This document shows positions 45,061 to 54,707 of a stretch of DNA of 64,000 nt, piece by piece. This DNA comes from CBFHTC01 sp965658815 (lineage in GTDB: Bacteria > Pseudomonadota > Alphaproteobacteria > Rickettsiales > Rickettsiaceae), in the NCBI GenBank assembly GCA_965658815.1, contig CBFHTC010000003.1, positions 1 through 64,000 of the forward strand. The letters are read 5' to 3'. How positions within the stretch are numbered: position 1 is the stretch's first letter; every line of letters begins with the position of its first letter. The notes below the pieces were generated by a model. It did no database searches and had not been told where the DNA came from. It was given only the letters and a program-made list of their open reading frames with translations. Position numbers and translations under genes: made by a program.

Positions 45061-46728
45061 TCAAGATTTTATTAAATTTTTATGATTATATTTATCTTTT
45101 CCATATAACTTAGTCACATATGTTTGATAATCGTCAAAGGAGCCTGGATAAAATATTGGATCTCTGTCTTTATGAAATGCTAATATATGAGTGGCGATTC
45201 TATTTAAGAACCATCGATCATGACTGATTACAATCGCGCATCCGGGAAATTTCATAATTCCTTCTTCAAGTGACCTAATTGTATTTAAATCAAGATCATT
45301 TGAAGGCTCATCAAGTAAAATAACATTAGCTGCATTTTTTAACATTTTTGCTAAATGAACTCGATTTCTTTCTCCTCCTGAAAGCTTTCCGACTAATTTT
45401 TGTTGATCAGGCCCTTTAAAATTAAATGCGGCACAGTAAGCGCGACTTCGCATTTTAAATTCGTTGTCTCCTAGTATAATTTCTTCTTGACCTTGAGAGA
45501 TCTCTTCCCATACATTATTATCTCCAACTAAATGATCTCGAGATTGGTTTACGTAACTAAATTTAACTGTTGGTCCTATAGTGACTTTACCAGCATCTGG
45601 AGTTTCTTTACCGGTTAATATAGAAAATAAAGTTGATTTTCCCGCTCCATTTGGCCCTACGATTCCTACTATTGTTCCTGGAGAAATTGTAAAGGATAGA
45701 TTTTTAAATAGCATTTTATCTCCAAAACTTTTGGATAGGTTTTCGACTTCTATTACTTTATTTCCTAGTCTAGGCCCTCTAGGAATTCTTATTTCAATTG
45801 TTTTGACAACTTTATCCCTTTCCGAATTCATCATATCATTATAAGCACTGATTCGAGCTTTGCTTTTTGATTGACGCGCTTTTTGCGAACTATTTATCCA
45901 TTCTAATTCATATTTTAAAAATTTTGCTTTATTGGAATCTTCTTTCTCTTCTAGTTCAAGTTTTTTTTGCTTCTTCAGTAACCATTCAGAATAATTTGTA
46001 TGCCAAGGAACACAGTTACCTCTATCGATCTCTAAAATCCATTCAACAACATTATCTAAGAAATATCTATCATGTGTAACTAAAATTATAGTTCCTTGAT
46101 ATTTTTGTAAATATTGCTCTAACCAAGATATAGATTCTGCATCTAAGTGATTGGTAGGCTCATCTAATAGAAGCATTTCTGGTTTTTCTATTAATAGTCT
46201 ACATAGAGCGACTCTCCTTTTTTCTCCTCCTGATAAATTTTTGATTACCGCATCTTCATTAGGGCATTGTAAAGCATTCATAGCTACACGAAGCTCTTGT
46301 TCGCACATCCAAGCATTTGTAGAGTCTATTTCTATTTGTAAATTTGCTTGTTTTTCCATTAACGCATTTAGTTTTTCCATATCATCGCCGACTTCTCCAA
46401 ACTGAAGTGAGATATTATTAAATTCTTCAATAAGGTCTAATTTATCCTGAATTCCATGAGAGACTTCTTGCCAAACCGTATTGTTTAAGCCTAACTCAGG
46501 CTCTTGGTCTAGGTATCCAACTTTAATATCTTTTACTAAAGAGGCTTCTCCTAAGATATCTTTATCAATTCCAGCCATAATTTTTAAAATAGTGGATTTT
46601 CCAGCTCCATTTTGACCTATTATTCCTATCTTTGAGCCTTTAAAAAATGAGATATTTGTGGGCTTAATAATTTCTTTATTATTAATCAACTTAGACATAT
46701 TTCTCATAAAGAATACATATTCAACCAT
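45061..46728 (-). CDS. ettA: Energy-dependent translational throttle protein EttA (ABC-F)
   Basis: EttA is a soluble ABC-F ATPase that binds the ribosomal E site. It has two nucleotide-binding domains. The first has Walker A GQNGAGKST (near residue 37), signature LSGGEKRR (166) and Walker B LLLDEPTNHLD (186). The second has GPNGAGKST (362), LSGGERNR (447) and ILLDEPSNDLD (467). N-terminal YVFFMRNMSKLIN and the arm region around residue 120-150 are EttA-like. Length 555 aa is exactly as expected. Confidence 0.96.
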   Translation of the reverse strand: MVEYVFFMRNMSKLINNKEIIKPTNISFFKGSKIGIIGQNGAGKSTILKIMAGIDKDILGEASLVKDIKVGYLDQEPELGLNNTVWQEVSHGIQDKLDLIEEFNNISLQFGEVGDDMEKLNALMEKQANLQIEIDSTNAWMCEQELRVAMNALQCPNEDAVIKNLSGGEKRRVALCRLLIEKPEMLLLDEPTNHLDAESISWLEQYLQKYQGTIILVTHDRYFLDNVVEWILEIDRGNCVPWHTNYSEWLLKKQKKLELEEKEDSNKAKFLKYELEWINSSQKARQSKSKARISAYNDMMNSERDKVVKTIEIRIPRGPRLGNKVIEVENLSKSFGDKMLFKNLSFTISPGTIVGIVGPNGAGKSTLFSILTGKETPDAGKVTIGPTVKFSYVNQSRDHLVGDNNVWEEISQGQEEIILGDNEFKMRSRAYCAAFNFKGPDQQKLVGKLSGGERNRVHLAKMLKNAANVILLDEPSNDLDLNTIRSLEEGIMKFPGCAIVISHDRWFLNRIATHILAFHKDRDPIFYPGSFDDYQTYVTKLYGKDKYNHKNLIKS

Positions 46729-46801
46729 TGGTAAAATTATTTTGTTACTTATATGATATAAACTATTGTACCTATTGTAAATAGACGAATTTTTATAAAT
46801 A

Positions 46802-48031
46802 CTATTTTTTATAAGTATAGTATGTTTTTTTATTTAAAGTACCTTCGCTTTCGTCTAAAATTAATGCTACAGCGACATCTCCTGTCATATTAATAACAGT
46901 TCTAAGCATATCTAGTATTCTATCTACTCCCAATAAAATTGATATTTTAATTGGAGATATACCTGCGCTTAATAATACAGAAGGTAATACAATGAAGCTG
47001 CCAGAAGGTATTCCTGCTGCTCCTATAGATCCAAGAGTAGAGGTGAAGACAATATTTAATATGTCTGCCCAACTCAAGGTAATTTCTTGCATTTGCGCAA
47101 AAAAAATCGCAGCAATACCAAGGTAAATGGCCGTGCCATCCATATTAATACTTGAGCCAAAGGGAAGTAAGGTAGAAGATATTTTTTTTGACATTCCTAG
47201 CTCTTCTTGGGATACCTCCAAAGCTTTAGGTAAAGTCGCTTTTGAGCTACTAGTTGCAAATGCTACCGATTGATAAGATAAGCTTTTGTACATAAAGGGT
47301 ATAAATGATATATTGCTAAAAAATTGTATAAATAGTAGTATAAGTATATATTGAAATATCTTTGCTAATATTACAGTAATTATAAATTTCGATAAAGAGA
47401 ATAGGACTAGATAACCATAGTTTGATATTACAACGGCTGTAGCTGCAAAAGATAAAATGTATGCATATTCCATAATTGATCTAATTCCTTTTATAAAAAT
47501 CTCATTTAATTCTCCGATAAGATTTATTATGTTTTGATTTTGTTTTGCGTTGGATCTGATAAAAAAACCTAGCAATACTGATAAAATAACAATTTGAATT
47601 AAATTTAAATGAAAGAAAGGAGAGATTATATTATCAGGAATTAATTCACTTAACAATTGAGTTCGCGCTATGTTGAAAAACTGATATGAAGGTTCTTGAA
47701 TATTTAATTTTAAACCAGGAGAAAAGATATATCCAAAGCTAATACCTATAATAACTGCAAAAATAGTAGTAAAGATAAACATGAAAAATGCTTTTACAAA
47801 GAGTAATGTTAAATTATTTTTCTTAAAAGCATCATTCATACAGATACCGTTTAATAAAGTTAAAAATATTAGAGGGCCCGATAATAATTTTATTAAATTC
47901 ATAAATTGTTTTTGAATAATATCTAAAATTAAAATAATAAATCTATATTTCATACTATCAAATTCATAATAACATATTCCAAATAGTAAACCTAATAGTA
48001 AACCTATAAGAGATTTTATTCCTAAATTCAT
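46802..48031 (-). CDS. Dicarboxylate/amino acid:cation symporter (DAACS family)
   Basis: This is a glutamate/dicarboxylate-type secondary transporter in the inner membrane. The HP1 motif appears as FATSSSKATLPKAL, the substrate-binding region as PFGSSINMDGTAIYLG, and HP2 as GAAGIPSGSFIVLPSVLLSAG, followed by the conserved Asp-rich ILDMLRTVINMTGDVAVALI. Together these match GltP/DctA transporters with substrate sites intact (409 aa). The substrate is probably an acidic amino acid or C4-dicarboxylate, useful to an intracellular bacterium relying on host metabolites. Confidence 0.93.
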   Translation of the reverse strand: MNLGIKSLIGLLLGLLFGICYYEFDSMKYRFIILILDIIQKQFMNLIKLLSGPLIFLTLLNGICMNDAFKKNNLTLLFVKAFFMFIFTTIFAVIIGISFGYIFSPGLKLNIQEPSYQFFNIARTQLLSELIPDNIISPFFHLNLIQIVILSVLLGFFIRSNAKQNQNIINLIGELNEIFIKGIRSIMEYAYILSFAATAVVISNYGYLVLFSLSKFIITVILAKIFQYILILLFIQFFSNISFIPFMYKSLSYQSVAFATSSSKATLPKALEVSQEELGMSKKISSTLLPFGSSINMDGTAIYLGIAAIFFAQMQEITLSWADILNIVFTSTLGSIGAAGIPSGSFIVLPSVLLSAGISPIKISILLGVDRILDMLRTVINMTGDVAVALILDESEGTLNKKTYYTYKK

Positions 48032-48103
48032 AAAGTATTTTTATTTTGTAAAATCATTATACATCTTTTTTTATTTAAAGTCAATTTGCTGATTATTTTT
48101 TAT

Positions 48104-48973
48104 TTAAGTAGATAGTGCCCCATTTACAGCTTCTTCAATATTTGTTATTTTTGGATTAATATTTTTAAATATGTTATCAAGATATTCGAAGGTTTCTTTT
48201 AGATAATTCATATCTATTACATCGTGACCAGTATCGGCGATGTGGTTGTTTATAATCATAAAAGGTTTGAAATTTTCTTTACTGGTTTGATCTAATAATA
48301 ATTTAGCTTTTTCTAGAGAAGTCTTATTGGGTTTAAAGTCTTCTACATTTAAAGTGATTTTGTCAAACCACTGATTATCCATGATGTCATACATTTTAGC
48401 TAATAGTGTTAATTTTTTCTCTAAATCTAAATTTTTATCTTTAATATAAGGAAGGATAAGTATTTTATAATTTATATCCATTTTTTCAATATGATTATGT
48501 ATTTTAATCAATTTTTCAATATCTGCATCGGATGATAAATCAAGACTGCATTTCAAAATTTTATCTGAATCAACTTTTCCATATGTAATATATAAATCTG
48601 AATTGAATCCTTTTAGCATCAATTCTACTTCATTTATTGCTTTAACTTGATTTGCTATTGTTTTTTTCTTATGTTCTTCTGCTTCAATTTTTCTGAGTTT
48701 ATCAATAGCATCTCGTATAATTGTAGGATTTTTTATAATAGCATCATAAACTTTTTTATCAAACACCTCTTGTGTATGATTTTCATTATATTGATGTTTT
48801 TTTTCTTTATGTTCATAGGCTTTTTCTTGATTTTTATGACATTTTTTTGCGGAATATTTATGAGATTCTTTATTCATAGACATTTCTTTATTATTATAAT
48901 AATATCCTACAAAAATAGTAGATGATACTATAAATGCGCCTATTAAAAATCTTGTTATATTGTTTTGGGACAT
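48104..48973 (-). CDS. DsbA/Com1-like thioredoxin-fold protein lacking the CXXC motif
   Basis: An N-terminal anchor (ITRFLIGAFIVSSTIFVGYYY) is followed by a His/Lys-rich linker, placing the rest in the periplasm. Residues 75-100 (VYDAIIKNPTIIRDAIDKL) resemble the helix that precedes the catalytic domain of Com1-type DsbA proteins. The C-terminus, NFKPFMIINNHIADTGH, matches the cis-proline and final strands (T-P-x-F-x-I-N-G). Where the active-site C-x-x-C should lie the protein reads ILKCSLDLSSD, with one Cys only. It is thus probably not an oxidoreductase; perhaps a chaperone-like or structural relative. Length 289 aa. Confidence 0.5.
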   Translation of the reverse strand: MSQNNITRFLIGAFIVSSTIFVGYYYNNKEMSMNKESHKYSAKKCHKNQEKAYEHKEKKHQYNENHTQEVFDKKVYDAIIKNPTIIRDAIDKLRKIEAEEHKKKTIANQVKAINEVELMLKGFNSDLYITYGKVDSDKILKCSLDLSSDADIEKLIKIHNHIEKMDINYKILILPYIKDKNLDLEKKLTLLAKMYDIMDNQWFDKITLNVEDFKPNKTSLEKAKLLLDQTSKENFKPFMIINNHIADTGHDVIDMNYLKETFEYLDNIFKNINPKITNIEEAVNGALST

Positions 48974-49121
48974 AGTTTTTGATAAGTTTTGCTATATTAT
49001 AAAAATATTTTAATTATTGTCAAGATTATCCTCATAAATTAAATGTTTTTAATTAGTCTTTATATAATTTTCTCTATTTTTCTTAGTAACTTGAAGCACT
49101 TTATATATTATAAGATAAAAA

Positions 49122-51239
49122 ATGTATATCAGTATTCCTTTTAATCATACTAGAGTGCCAGGAGTAGTGGTTGCCTATAAAAGTGAATTTAGAAAATATC
49201 ATGCTTTAGTAGCTCTTAGTATTCAAAACATTTCATTATTAAAAGCTATTATACATAAATCATCTTATATTAAAATAGATAATCTACATTATGTAACATT
49301 ATTTAATGAAAAGAAAGCAAAAAGCCATAATCCTTTTATTTCAAAGTTATTTCAAGAGAAAATATCCCTTTTAAATAAATTTTCTTATATTTTATTCATG
49401 CATATATCAATTGAAATAATACCTGATCCTTTTGTTGATTTATACTTTGATGTAATTGGCATAAGTAATTATCAAAATGATTTTTTTTCTACTAATCTAC
49501 AAGATAATCTTCGATCAATTACAATTTCTCCAGGAAAATTTGATTACTCGTTTGCAAAAAAAACTAAAATTAATAATGATATACCAATTAATTCAGCTGA
49601 AATTAGTAATTCTTATGCAGAAAGTAGTATAGAAACACTTCTATCTCATTTTAAATATATTAAGAAAATTTCTTTGGAAGTTCCTTTTTTAATTGATCTA
49701 AATTGGAATTTGTTTTGTATTTATAAAAAAACAAACAGACACTCTTTGCCTTCTATAAAAAATGTTGATTTTCCATCCACACCAACCGCAGAAGATATTA
49801 ATAATGTTATTCAGATCTTAAAGCTTAAAAATATTTCTCATATTACAATTAGATTTAAATTTTATCTCATTAATCAAAACGAATATAACATTAATTTAGA
49901 TATATCTCAACATATGGAAATTAATTTAGATAATGCTATTCAAAATATTATTGACAATATTCAACTTACAAATTTAAATCAAAATCACTTCTTTCATCGA
50001 TTTAAAGAATTTATATCTCATTATATAAATCAATCATTAGCTGATCAATATTTAATTGCAGATATGAGTATCTATTATCAAGACTTTATAGATATCACTC
50101 TTGACCTTATGGAAAAATATTGTAATTTATTTATTGAATCATATCATCTTAAAGGAATATGTATCTATCATTCTCTTATATTAAAAAATAATTTTATATA
50201 TTGGTCAGGAGTAGAGAATAACTATGATAATGAATTTATTTATCAATTTCTATTAGATCTCTCAATCCACTTTAATAAAAATATCGTGATATCAAGTTTA
50301 AGAAGTAATGAAAATTTATATTATTTATATTATCATCAAAACAATATTGATAAATTAGAAAAAAACTTTAAGTTTTGGAACTCTATTCATTTTATAGAGT
50401 ATATTAATTTGTATTCCTGGATTGCCGCTCATATTCCTTATATTTATTCATCTGAAACTGATGATAGCCTTAATTTATGGAAAATGACCTCGGCTCTAAA
50501 TGATAAAATCATTTTTTCTAAAACAAGAGACTTCTTTTTTGTCTATTTTCTAGAAAAATCAACCAAGATATTTGGTTTTGAAAATAATACAGACAATATA
50601 GTAAAAAATATTGAAGAAATTGAAGATAAAGTAAAGTCTTTGTATAAAGATGCAATTATAATTGAAAATGATACATTATATATTTTTGAAATAGCTTTTC
50701 TTGCTTCTTATTATTTTAAACTAAGCAAAGAGCATCAAACTCTTTTGAATAAATTTGTTGTATTAAAAGAGTATTTATATAATAATCAGCTCTTTATACA
50801 ATATACCATTACTTCTTTTGAGGAAATTAAGTTAAATAATTATTTAAATGTGAAAAAGAATTTTATTAAATCTGTTGCAAATTTGAAATTTTCATATTTG
50901 ATCAGTAGTAATAAATATTTATTCTCATTTGAAAAAAAAATATATGTTCAACAAAGTAAATCGAGATTTATTTATTTGCAAAATGCAAAAATATCCAATA
51001 GGCAAATAACCGATGCTCAAGATTACTTTGTTTCAGTCGATACTTATCATTCAGAATATATATATATCTACTCAAAACTTTTAAAAAAAATAATATTTGG
51101 CTTCTTTTTACAAACTTACGAAAATAAATATATTTATGTTATGCTAAATGTAATTAATATCAATGATTGTATCATAGATATTTTGCATAATGATTTTATT
51201 CTTATAGATTCTCAGACAAAGCTTAACGTTATAAAATAA
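49122..51239 (+). CDS. GTA g15-like TIM-barrel/tail-tip protein, shortened
   Basis: Identification rests on segment order. TRVPGVVVAYKSEF with YHALVALSIQNISLLKAII corresponds to the g15 N-terminal tail-hub part (R-V-x-G-Q-V-I-W-A-x-x-F ... F-A-V-x-L-C-E-G-x-I). LRSITISPGKFDYSFA corresponds to the start of the GTA TIM-barrel domain, and PTAEDINNVIQILKLKNI to its P-S-D-x-x-V-x-x-A-I-x-x-L-K-x-x-G-L. In RcGTA, g15 is a ~1300-aa hub and host-specificity protein; this one is 705 aa and lacks the first ~50 residues and much of the C-terminal part. Highly AT-rich with many Asn/Ile/Lys substitutions. Downstream genes are a hypothetical and a GTA-type holin. Confidence 0.6.
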   Translation: MYISIPFNHTRVPGVVVAYKSEFRKYHALVALSIQNISLLKAIIHKSSYIKIDNLHYVTLFNEKKAKSHNPFISKLFQEKISLLNKFSYILFMHISIEIIPDPFVDLYFDVIGISNYQNDFFSTNLQDNLRSITISPGKFDYSFAKKTKINNDIPINSAEISNSYAESSIETLLSHFKYIKKISLEVPFLIDLNWNLFCIYKKTNRHSLPSIKNVDFPSTPTAEDINNVIQILKLKNISHITIRFKFYLINQNEYNINLDISQHMEINLDNAIQNIIDNIQLTNLNQNHFFHRFKEFISHYINQSLADQYLIADMSIYYQDFIDITLDLMEKYCNLFIESYHLKGICIYHSLILKNNFIYWSGVENNYDNEFIYQFLLDLSIHFNKNIVISSLRSNENLYYLYYHQNNIDKLEKNFKFWNSIHFIEYINLYSWIAAHIPYIYSSETDDSLNLWKMTSALNDKIIFSKTRDFFFVYFLEKSTKIFGFENNTDNIVKNIEEIEDKVKSLYKDAIIIENDTLYIFEIAFLASYYFKLSKEHQTLLNKFVVLKEYLYNNQLFIQYTITSFEEIKLNNYLNVKKNFIKSVANLKFSYLISSNKYLFSFEKKIYVQQSKSRFIYLQNAKISNRQITDAQDYFVSVDTYHSEYIYIYSKLLKKIIFGFFLQTYENKYIYVMLNVININDCIIDILHNDFILIDSQTKLNVIK

Positions 51240-51265
51240 AATATCTATAATACCAATAAAAATAT

Positions 51266-51934
51266 ATGAAAAAAAATATAGAAGATGATTTTACTGGTAT
51301 AAAAGAATTATTGATCAATCAATTAATATCATTTGTGATCTTAGATCTTTATCTAGATAAAGTAGAAGAATCAGATATTAAGAATAGAAAATCTATCTTT
51401 TGTTTGCATAGTGAAATGATATATATAAAAATGAGATTTTTTTATAAAAAACAAAAAATAATTAAGGATACTTTATTATACTTTAAAAGTAATAAATCTA
51501 TTTATCTCTTTGAAACTGAAAGTAAAAAGTTTACTATGATTATGTCTTATGAAAAGTTTGAACAAATGCAACAGATACAAAATTATATTAAATCTCTTGA
51601 AGAAAAAGTTCATTTATTATCTCTGACAAATTCTTTTACCGACCTTAGTCAATATGATTTAAGTAATTGCAATGACATAAAGAGCTTTAATATTTTTAAT
51701 ATATCAAAAACTATTGTCGAATTAAATTTAGATACTATATCTTACAACTTTTTGTCTATTATCTCTTATAAAAAGATTAAGTTTTTTTCACAAAATCAAA
51801 TCTTTTTTATGGAGGCAAAAGAGAATCTCTCTCTGTTAAATGATAATAGCTATAAATTGTATTACGAAATAAACAAAAAAAATAATTGTTATTTTATTAA
51901 ACTAAGCAAATATTTATTATATTCAGCAAAATAA
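51266..51934 (+). CDS. Uncharacterised protein in the GTA-like region
   Basis: This 222-aa protein follows the g15-like gene by 26 bp and precedes the holin by 41 bp on the same strand. No family is recognised. It has a short helical central part (YEKFEQMQQIQNYIKSLEEKV, likely coiled coil) between beta-rich flanks (LLYFKSNKSIYLFET, YKLYYEINKKNNCYFIK). Position suggests a minor tail or fibre component, or a piece of the missing g15 C-terminus; both are inference. Confidence 0.5.
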   Translation: MKKNIEDDFTGIKELLINQLISFVILDLYLDKVEESDIKNRKSIFCLHSEMIYIKMRFFYKKQKIIKDTLLYFKSNKSIYLFETESKKFTMIMSYEKFEQMQQIQNYIKSLEEKVHLLSLTNSFTDLSQYDLSNCNDIKSFNIFNISKTIVELNLDTISYNFLSIISYKKIKFFSQNQIFFMEAKENLSLLNDNSYKLYYEINKKNNCYFIKLSKYLLYSAK

Positions 51935-51975
51935 CTCTTAGTGGTATTGATTTTATATGATTTAATAAAATAAAA

Positions 51976-52401
51976 ATGTTAGTATTTTTCTCAAGTTTAA
52001 TAGGATTATTAACTTCATTAATTCCTCATATAATAAAATATTTATATTTAGTTAAATTACAAAACTATAATTTAGCTAATTTCGACTCAAAATTTGGTTT
52101 ATTAAAAACTTTAATTAACACAAATCAAACTAATCAAATTAAAAAATTATTGCAGTGCTCAAATGAAGCGCCACCAGCATCTAACTCAAACTTTGAAAAA
52201 GTCAATATAATTATGAGATTATTGTTTGCTATTATATTTTGTATAATATATGTTTATATAAAATATCTTCTTTGGACTTTATTGCAAAAACAATCAATAG
52301 AGAATACTTATAATAAATTATGGACAAATGATGATGCCGTTATGTTTAGTATGATTATTAGCTTTTACTTTGGATCAAAAGTAGTTTATTCTTGTTTTTA
52401 A
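51976..52401 (+). CDS. GTA-type holin (three-membrane-segment family)
   Basis: This 141-aa membrane protein has an N-terminal hydrophobic segment, a soluble linker, then IIMRLLFAIIFCIIYVYIKYLL and the ending LWTNDDAVMFSMIISFYFGSKVVY. That ending follows the GTA holin pattern (W-t-x-x-D-x-A-x-x-x-x-I-I-x-F-W-F-G-x-R). The family makes membrane lesions that release gene transfer agent particles. It closes the plus-strand g15 block. The last 44 bp overlap the 3' end of the convergent gene on the other strand. Confidence 0.6.
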   Translation: MLVFFSSLIGLLTSLIPHIIKYLYLVKLQNYNLANFDSKFGLLKTLINTNQTNQIKKLLQCSNEAPPASNSNFEKVNIIMRLLFAIIFCIIYVYIKYLLWTLLQKQSIENTYNKLWTNDDAVMFSMIISFYFGSKVVYSCF

Positions 52402-52708
52402 AAAGCATTTCATTTAAAACTGTGATATATTTACTCATATAAAGAAAAATGACGTTATATAACTTATTAAGTTGAATTAAAGTATTTAAGTATTTAATAC
52501 TTTTATGATATTGAATAAAATTACGAAATTCATTAATGTTTTTCATAGCCTCAAAGCTAAAGTTTTCAATAACATCAATACTTTTTTGAATTCTCTTATT
52601 ATCCTCATAATATATATGAGTCGATTCAGTAAATAGTAGTTCCATATATTGAAATATATCATATTCTAAGTATTTCTTTGCAAGATAAGAGGCTTCGGAA
52701 TCTATCAT
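52358..52708 (-). CDS. Uncharacterised helical protein
   Basis: This 116-aa protein has no recognised family, no signal peptide and no strong membrane segment. It appears mainly helical (NEFRNFIQYHKSIKYLNTLI). The 3' end overlaps that of the convergent holin gene by 44 bp. It lies on the same strand as the g12-g13 block, 400 bp downstream of it, so it may belong to the same transcript. Confidence 0.45.
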   Translation of the reverse strand: MIDSEASYLAKKYLEYDIFQYMELLFTESTHIYYEDNKRIQKSIDVIENFSFEAMKNINEFRNFIQYHKSIKYLNTLIQLNKLYNVIFLYMSKYITVLNEMLFKNKNKLLLIQSKS

Positions 52709-52795
52709 TATATATCACTATTAAACAACTTATGGTATAATAGGATATCTTGAATTGAAAAATATAATTACAAATTCTTATATAAAAATTTTGAT

Positions 52796-53029
52796 CTATG
52801 TTTTTATTTTCTCTTGAGTGCTCATATACCTTACCATATCGATATATTTAATATAATTACCTTGTTTGTCTTTGACCATTTCTCCTTGTTCGTCTGCGCA
52901 TCCATTAATACTAATTTTATTTATATGATCAATGAATTTCATCGGTACAATTTTTTTGCCATTATAGATTAAATCAACCGATTTTTTTCTCAGATTAGGG
53001 TTGTTTTTAGATGCTACTTTTTTTACCAT
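52796..53029 (-). CDS. Small basic protein, function unknown
   Basis: This 77-aa protein has a lysine-rich N-terminus, then VDLIYNGKKIVPMKF and EQGEMVKDKQGNYIKYIDM, a pattern resembling a compact beta-rich fold. It reads like a real conserved protein rather than chance (regular polar/hydrophobic alternation, few Asn runs), but I cannot name the family. It lies 78 bp downstream of the g13-like gene on the same strand. Confidence 0.5.
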   Translation of the reverse strand: MVKKVASKNNPNLRKKSVDLIYNGKKIVPMKFIDHINKISINGCADEQGEMVKDKQGNYIKYIDMVRYMSTQEKIKT

Positions 53030-53107
53030 ATTATTTTTAACTTTTCTATATTCTAATATTATTTTATTAATTTTTCAATAGTTAATCATACTTTTATTTT
53101 TAAATTT

Positions 53108-53845
53108 TTATATTAACACCTGAAAGATTAAAATTTTTATCGCGGGATGAAGATTATCATAATATTTACTTTTCGTATCTTTTATATTATCAAAGACACT
53201 AATGATGTTTTCTAAAAAAGTATTTTCATACTTTAGATTAAAATATGCCAAAGGCTCTCCACAAAAGTTTTCTATATTTTCATATTTCTTACAATCATCA
53301 TAAGTTTTGTTACAAATGGTATTAATTTCAACCGATTCAGAATGAAATGGGCAATTTTTATTTAGTATTAAAATATTGTCATTTTCAATATCAATAATAA
53401 AAAGTTTGTATATAATACGATTTTTTTCTAATACCGCGGTACCATTTAAGTATTTGCTACAAATGCTGGAATTTAAATAAATTCTATTATTTTGAATATT
53501 GATAATATTTAACTTTTGTTTATTTTTATTATAGCGACATTTTGCATCTCCAAATTCAGCAGAGCATTGAATGCTATATTTAAAATAATTTTTATTAATA
53601 GTTAAAAATTTCTTAAAAGTATAAATAAAATCTTTTTCATCGTAACAAATTAAATTATAAAAAACATAATTATTAAACTGGAAGTTAATAATCATATTAG
53701 TGAGGCTTTTATACTTAGAGATAATTTTTAAGTTTATATCATAAATATTGGTATAGCGGCAAGAAAAAAAAGAAATATTATAGTTGTTTTTATATTTAAA
53801 AATATCAATATCATTATTTTTAAAAAAGATTTTAATATATATCAT
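53108..53845 (-). CDS. GTA g13-like hub protein (DUF2163 / phage BR0599 family)
   Basis: The C-terminal cysteine pattern is that of the g13/BR0599 family: SIQCSAEFGDAKCRYN (family: C-x-W-x-L-G-D-x-x-C), then CPFHSE and TICNKTYDDCKKYENIENFCGEPLA (family: G-C-D-K-x-x-x-T-C-x-x-K-F-x-N-x-x-N-F-x-G-x-P). In RcGTA, g13 is a baseplate hub protein with an iron-sulfur-like cysteine cluster. Length 245 aa (usual about 290). It overlaps the upstream gene by 14 bp, as g12-g13 do in GTA clusters. Confidence 0.7.
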   Translation of the reverse strand: MIYIKIFFKNNDIDIFKYKNNYNISFFSCRYTNIYDINLKIISKYKSLTNMIINFQFNNYVFYNLICYDEKDFIYTFKKFLTINKNYFKYSIQCSAEFGDAKCRYNKNKQKLNIINIQNNRIYLNSSICSKYLNGTAVLEKNRIIYKLFIIDIENDNILILNKNCPFHSESVEINTICNKTYDDCKKYENIENFCGEPLAYFNLKYENTFLENIISVFDNIKDTKSKYYDNLHPAIKILIFQVLI

Positions 53846-54332
53846 GATGTGTAGTAATTTTGATATTTGTGATTTGATAAAACTCAGAACAAACTTTTTT
53901 AAATTTGATGTCTTCTAGAAATGATGACAAATAGAGAAAAGATACTTTGATTGTTTCTAGATTTTCAGGAATTATCAAATGGTTATTATTTAAAGTCCAT
54001 TCTAATTCTTTATCATTTAAACTATAAACTTTTTCTATATTATTAAAATCAATATTTGTATTTAATAAACTTAATATTTTAATATTTCGAATAAGAAAAT
54101 AGTCTTTTTCAACTAAAGATAAAATAAAATTTAATTTAATCTCATTAAGATAGAGACAATTGCTAAAAAACTCATATCGCGATACATGATCTTTATGAAC
54201 AATATTTAAAGAACCAAAGGCATCATTATAGATTTCTTTATTAGTCTTATAGACGCAAGAAAAGGTTTGTAATATATCAAAGTCTAATACTAAATTAGAT
54301 TTTAATAATTCTTGTATTATTTCTTTTACCAT
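53832..54332 (-). CDS. Probable GTA g12-like distal tail protein (DUF2460)
   Basis: The assignment is mainly positional: it sits directly upstream of g13 with a 14-bp overlap, the order seen in GTA clusters. The C-terminal part (LEWTLNNNHLIIPENLETIKVSFLYLS, residues about 113-139) follows the DUF2460 pattern D-x-x-T-G-x-x-x-x-x-x-P-x-x-G-x-x-V-x-x-x-F-x-F-D-V-P. The protein is 166 aa against the usual ~210 and its N-terminal half is not recognisable. Distal tail proteins connect the tail tube to the hub. Confidence 0.45.
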   Translation of the reverse strand: MVKEIIQELLKSNLVLDFDILQTFSCVYKTNKEIYNDAFGSLNIVHKDHVSRYEFFSNCLYLNEIKLNFILSLVEKDYFLIRNIKILSLLNTNIDFNNIEKVYSLNDKELEWTLNNNHLIIPENLETIKVSFLYLSSFLEDIKFKKVCSEFYQITNIKITTHHDIY

Positions 54333-54334
54333 AA

Positions 54335-54673
54335 TTATAATTTGATATATATTTTATAATAACAAAAGCTAATCAATAAATTATTGACTATTTTCCATTC
54401 ACTTGATATAAACTGAGAAGAGGGATAACTATTCATTACTTTTGTATTTAAGTTTTGCAAGTTCTGCATAATATCAGACCATTGAATATCAACTAAGTTA
54501 TGCTTTACCTCAAAAGTCATATCTAAAAAGCAGAGGCTTGGACTATGGTAAGTAAAGAGTTTGGGGTAGAGTATTATGTTAGTTTTTTCATCAAAATTAA
54601 TAAAAAGCTGCAAATCGATATCTTTAAGACCTAAGAGTAAATTATCGATATATTTTTCTAGTGCTAAAAACAT
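54335..54673 (-). CDS. Uncharacterised first gene of the g12-g13 block (possibly g8-like)
   Basis: This 112-aa protein begins the three-gene minus-strand block and is followed 2 bp later by the g12-like gene. The succession of a start helix, a strand with HSPSLCFLDMTFEV, then VDIQWSDIMQNLQNLNTKVM resembles tail-terminator proteins of the DUF3168 family (RcGTA g8), but no diagnostic motif is present. The tape measure gene, which normally precedes g12, is absent here. Confidence 0.4.
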   Translation of the reverse strand: MFLALEKYIDNLLLGLKDIDLQLFINFDEKTNIILYPKLFTYHSPSLCFLDMTFEVKHNLVDIQWSDIMQNLQNLNTKVMNSYPSSQFISSEWKIVNNLLISFCYYKIYIKL

Positions 54674-54707
54674 TTTTCTTTAAAGATATAAGAAATACTT
54701 TTCTACA

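Noticed and set aside
45581..46405. Plus-strand frames opposite ettA
   Set aside because: They overlap conserved ATPase motifs of ettA on the other strand and have no features of their own.
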